From NCBI GenBank assembly GCA_002354205.1, contig DELD01000075.1, positions 1-7,270 on the forward strand: a stretch of DNA of 7,270 nucleotides. Direction: 5' to 3'. Below the pieces are notes generated by a model. The model searched no databases and was not told the DNA's origin. It saw nothing but the letters and a program-made list of their open reading frames with translations. Positions 5,790 to 7,270 of the stretch are shown here, in pieces. Every line of letters begins with the position of its first letter. Positions within the stretch are counted from its first letter, which is position 1. The stretch is from Micavibrio sp. UBA2705. GTDB lineage: Bacteria; Pseudomonadota; Alphaproteobacteria; Micavibrionales; Micavibrionaceae. The position numbers and the translations under genes are program-made.

Positions 5790-5811
5790 TGACTATTGCG
5801 CTAAATAGTCA
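5790..5811 (+). other. second hairpin in the rpoB leader
   Basis: TGACTATT (5790-5797) pairs perfectly with AATAGTCA (5804-5811) around a GCGCTA loop. It ends 16 nt before the AAGGTG ribosome binding site (5828-5833) and has no U-tract. It may shield or present the rpoB start region; a protein-binding role is possible but not shown. Confidence 0.55.
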
Positions 5812-5842
5812 TAACAAAATCGAAAATAAGGTGATAAATATT

Positions 5843-7270
5843 ATGGCGAAAACAGCGAAAAAATCCGAAATCACGAACAGTGTTAGCTTTGCTGAGAAAA
5901 AGCGTGTGCGTCGTTTCTTTGGCGAGATCAAAGAAATTGTCGAAATGCCGAACCTGATTGATGTTCAGCGTGATTCATACGAATTATTCCTCCAAAGCGA
6001 CCTTCATTCTGATGACCGCAAGATGCAAGGCCTTCATGAAGTGCTTTCAAGCGTCTTTCCTATCAAAGATTTCTCAAACCGTGCAGAAATCGATTTCGTG
6101 AAATATGAGCTCGAAGCCCCTAAATACGATACAGAAGAATGTAACCAACGCGATATGACGTATTCTGCGCCATTGCGCGTAACATTGCGTCTGTCTGTTT
6201 TTGATGTCGACGAAGAAACTGGCTTACGTTCTATCCGTGATATTAAAGAACAAGATGTCTATATGGTTGATATGCCATTAATGACAGATAACGGCACGTT
6301 CATCGTTAACGGCACGCACCGCGTAATCGTTTCGCAAATGCACCGTTCACCAGGTGTTTTCTTTGACCATGATGGCGGTAAAACACACGCTTCTGGTAAA
6401 TACTTGTTTTCAGCGCGTGTAATTCCTTACCGTGGTTCATGGCTTGACTTTGAATTTGATGCGAAAGATATCGTCAATGTACGTATCGACCGTCGCCGTA
6501 AGTTGCCAGTCACAACATTCCTTCGCGCATTAGATGGTGAAGCGACAGCGAAATATCGCGCTGAATGTATTGCGAATGACGAAGCCGTTGACCCATTAAT
6601 GGTTCAAGGTATGTCAAATGAAGAGATTCTCGCGACGTTCTACGATCATAACGTATACAAATCAGTCAAGGGCGGCTGGTCTATTCCGTTTGATGCGGAG
6701 CGTATGCGCGGCGTGAAAGTGCCGTTTGATCTTATTAATGCGAAAACTGGCGATGTTGTTGTCGAGGCGGGTACAAAAATTACCCCGCGTAAAGCAAACA
6801 AACTTGTTGAAGAGGGCCTTAAAGATTACCTCGTTGAAGACACCGCGCTTCTCGGTACATATCTTGCGAAAGATATGATTGATCCAAGCACTGGCGCTGT
6901 TGTATTTGAAGCAGGTCACGAATTAAGTGAAGACGACATTGCACGTTTCCACGATGAAGGCGTAAAAGAGCTGCCAATCCTTGCGATTGACCACATTAAT
7001 GTTGGCGCTTACATGCGTAACACATTAATGGCTGATAAATGTGATACGCGCGAAGAAGCGTTGATCGATATTTACCGCGTTATGCGCCCAGGTGAGCCGC
7101 CAACAGTAGAATCTGCTGAGGCATTATTCGACTCTCTCTTCTTTGATCCTGAGCGTTATGATCTATCGGCTGTTGGTCGCGTGAAAATGAATGCACGTTT
7201 AGACATTGACCAAGAAGACGAATTCCGCGTTCTTGATAAGACAGACATTCTTAAAATCGTTAAATACCTT
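5843..7270 (+). CDS. rpoB: DNA-directed RNA polymerase subunit beta (5' part, runs past the window)
   Basis: The frame is open from ATG 5843 to the last base, giving 476 codons of a protein that is about 1,350-1,400 aa in alphaproteobacteria. It is the beta subunit of core RNA polymerase. Conserved parts include RRFFGEIKEIVEMPNLIDVQ (24-43), ECNQRDMTYSAPLRV (99-113), IVSQMHRSPGVFF (162-174), the IPYRGSWLDFEFD segment, VYKSVKGGWSIP, YRVMRPGEPPTVESAE and RYDLSAVGRVKMN. The window ends before the rifampicin-resistance cluster. AAGGTG (5828-5833), 9 nt before ATG, supports the start. Residue 159 is His where the family nearly always has Glu (NGTERV becomes NGTHRV). The gene is normally directly after rplL; here it has its own promoter and structured leader. 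Confidence 0.97.
   Translation, partial: MAKTAKKSEITNSVSFAEKKRVRRFFGEIKEIVEMPNLIDVQRDSYELFLQSDLHSDDRKMQGLHEVLSSVFPIKDFSNRAEIDFVKYELEAPKYDTEECNQRDMTYSAPLRVTLRLSVFDVDEETGLRSIRDIKEQDVYMVDMPLMTDNGTFIVNGTHRVIVSQMHRSPGVFFDHDGGKTHASGKYLFSARVIPYRGSWLDFEFDAKDIVNVRIDRRRKLPVTTFLRALDGEATAKYRAECIANDEAVDPLMVQGMSNEEILATFYDHNVYKSVKGGWSIPFDAERMRGVKVPFDLINAKTGDVVVEAGTKITPRKANKLVEEGLKDYLVEDTALLGTYLAKDMIDPSTGAVVFEAGHELSEDDIARFHDEGVKELPILAIDHINVGAYMRNTLMADKCDTREEALIDIYRVMRPGEPPTVESAEALFDSLFFDPERYDLSAVGRVKMNARLDIDQEDEFRVLDKTDILKIVKYL

Noticed and set aside
6662..6919. 85-codon minus-strand frame inside rpoB
   Set aside because: It is antisense to a highly conserved part of rpoB and has no independent support.
1..7270. 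CRISPR arrays, tRNA or rRNA genes, insertion sequences
   Set aside because: No regularly spaced repeats, tRNA-like cloverleaf or T-loop motif, rRNA sequence, transposase or terminal inverted repeats were seen on either strand.

Overview
The window looks like a piece of an alphaproteobacterial chromosome of moderate GC content. The L10 (starting MDRAQK), L7/L12 and RpoB proteins are all of proteobacterial type. The RpoB segment reads best as alphaproteobacterial (for example SQMHRSPGVFFDHD and IPYRGSWLDFEFD). I cannot name the genus; an uncultured or little-studied lineage is possible.

Layout, left to right. (1) Positions 10-1916 hold two convergent metabolic genes whose stop codons are 11 bp apart: a 2-oxoglutarate/Fe(II) dioxygenase-like protein on + and a PLP-dependent ACC deaminase/D-cysteine desulfhydrase-family protein on -. 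(2) Positions 1917-2229 are a 313-bp divergent control region. It carries a possible leaderless promoter for the PLP enzyme on -. On + it carries the rplJ promoter, an L10-leader-like RNA fold, and a GU-rich hairpin running straight into a U-tract just before the rplJ ribosome binding site. (3) Positions 2230-3288 hold rplJ and rplL, with a hairpin between them and a strong intrinsic terminator after rplL. (4) Positions 3313-5512 hold a separately promoted gene with a TTG start. It encodes a 713-aa, membrane-directed, subtilisin-like (S8) protein with an ankyrin-like N-terminal part. (5) Positions 5513-5842 are a 330-bp non-coding region with an inverted pair of DnaA-box-like sequences, an rpoB promoter and a structured rpoB leader. 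(6) Positions 5843-7270 hold the first 476 codons of rpoB, which runs off the window.

The main surprise is organisational. rplJ-rplL-rpoB is normally one of the most conserved gene runs in bacteria. Here a terminator, a protease-like gene and a new promoter plus leader separate ribosomal stalk genes from the RNA polymerase gene. rplK and rplA are also not directly upstream of rplJ. Both rplJ and rpoB have leaders with terminator-like hairpins, which suggests, but does not prove, that each half of the broken operon is now tuned by its own attenuation.
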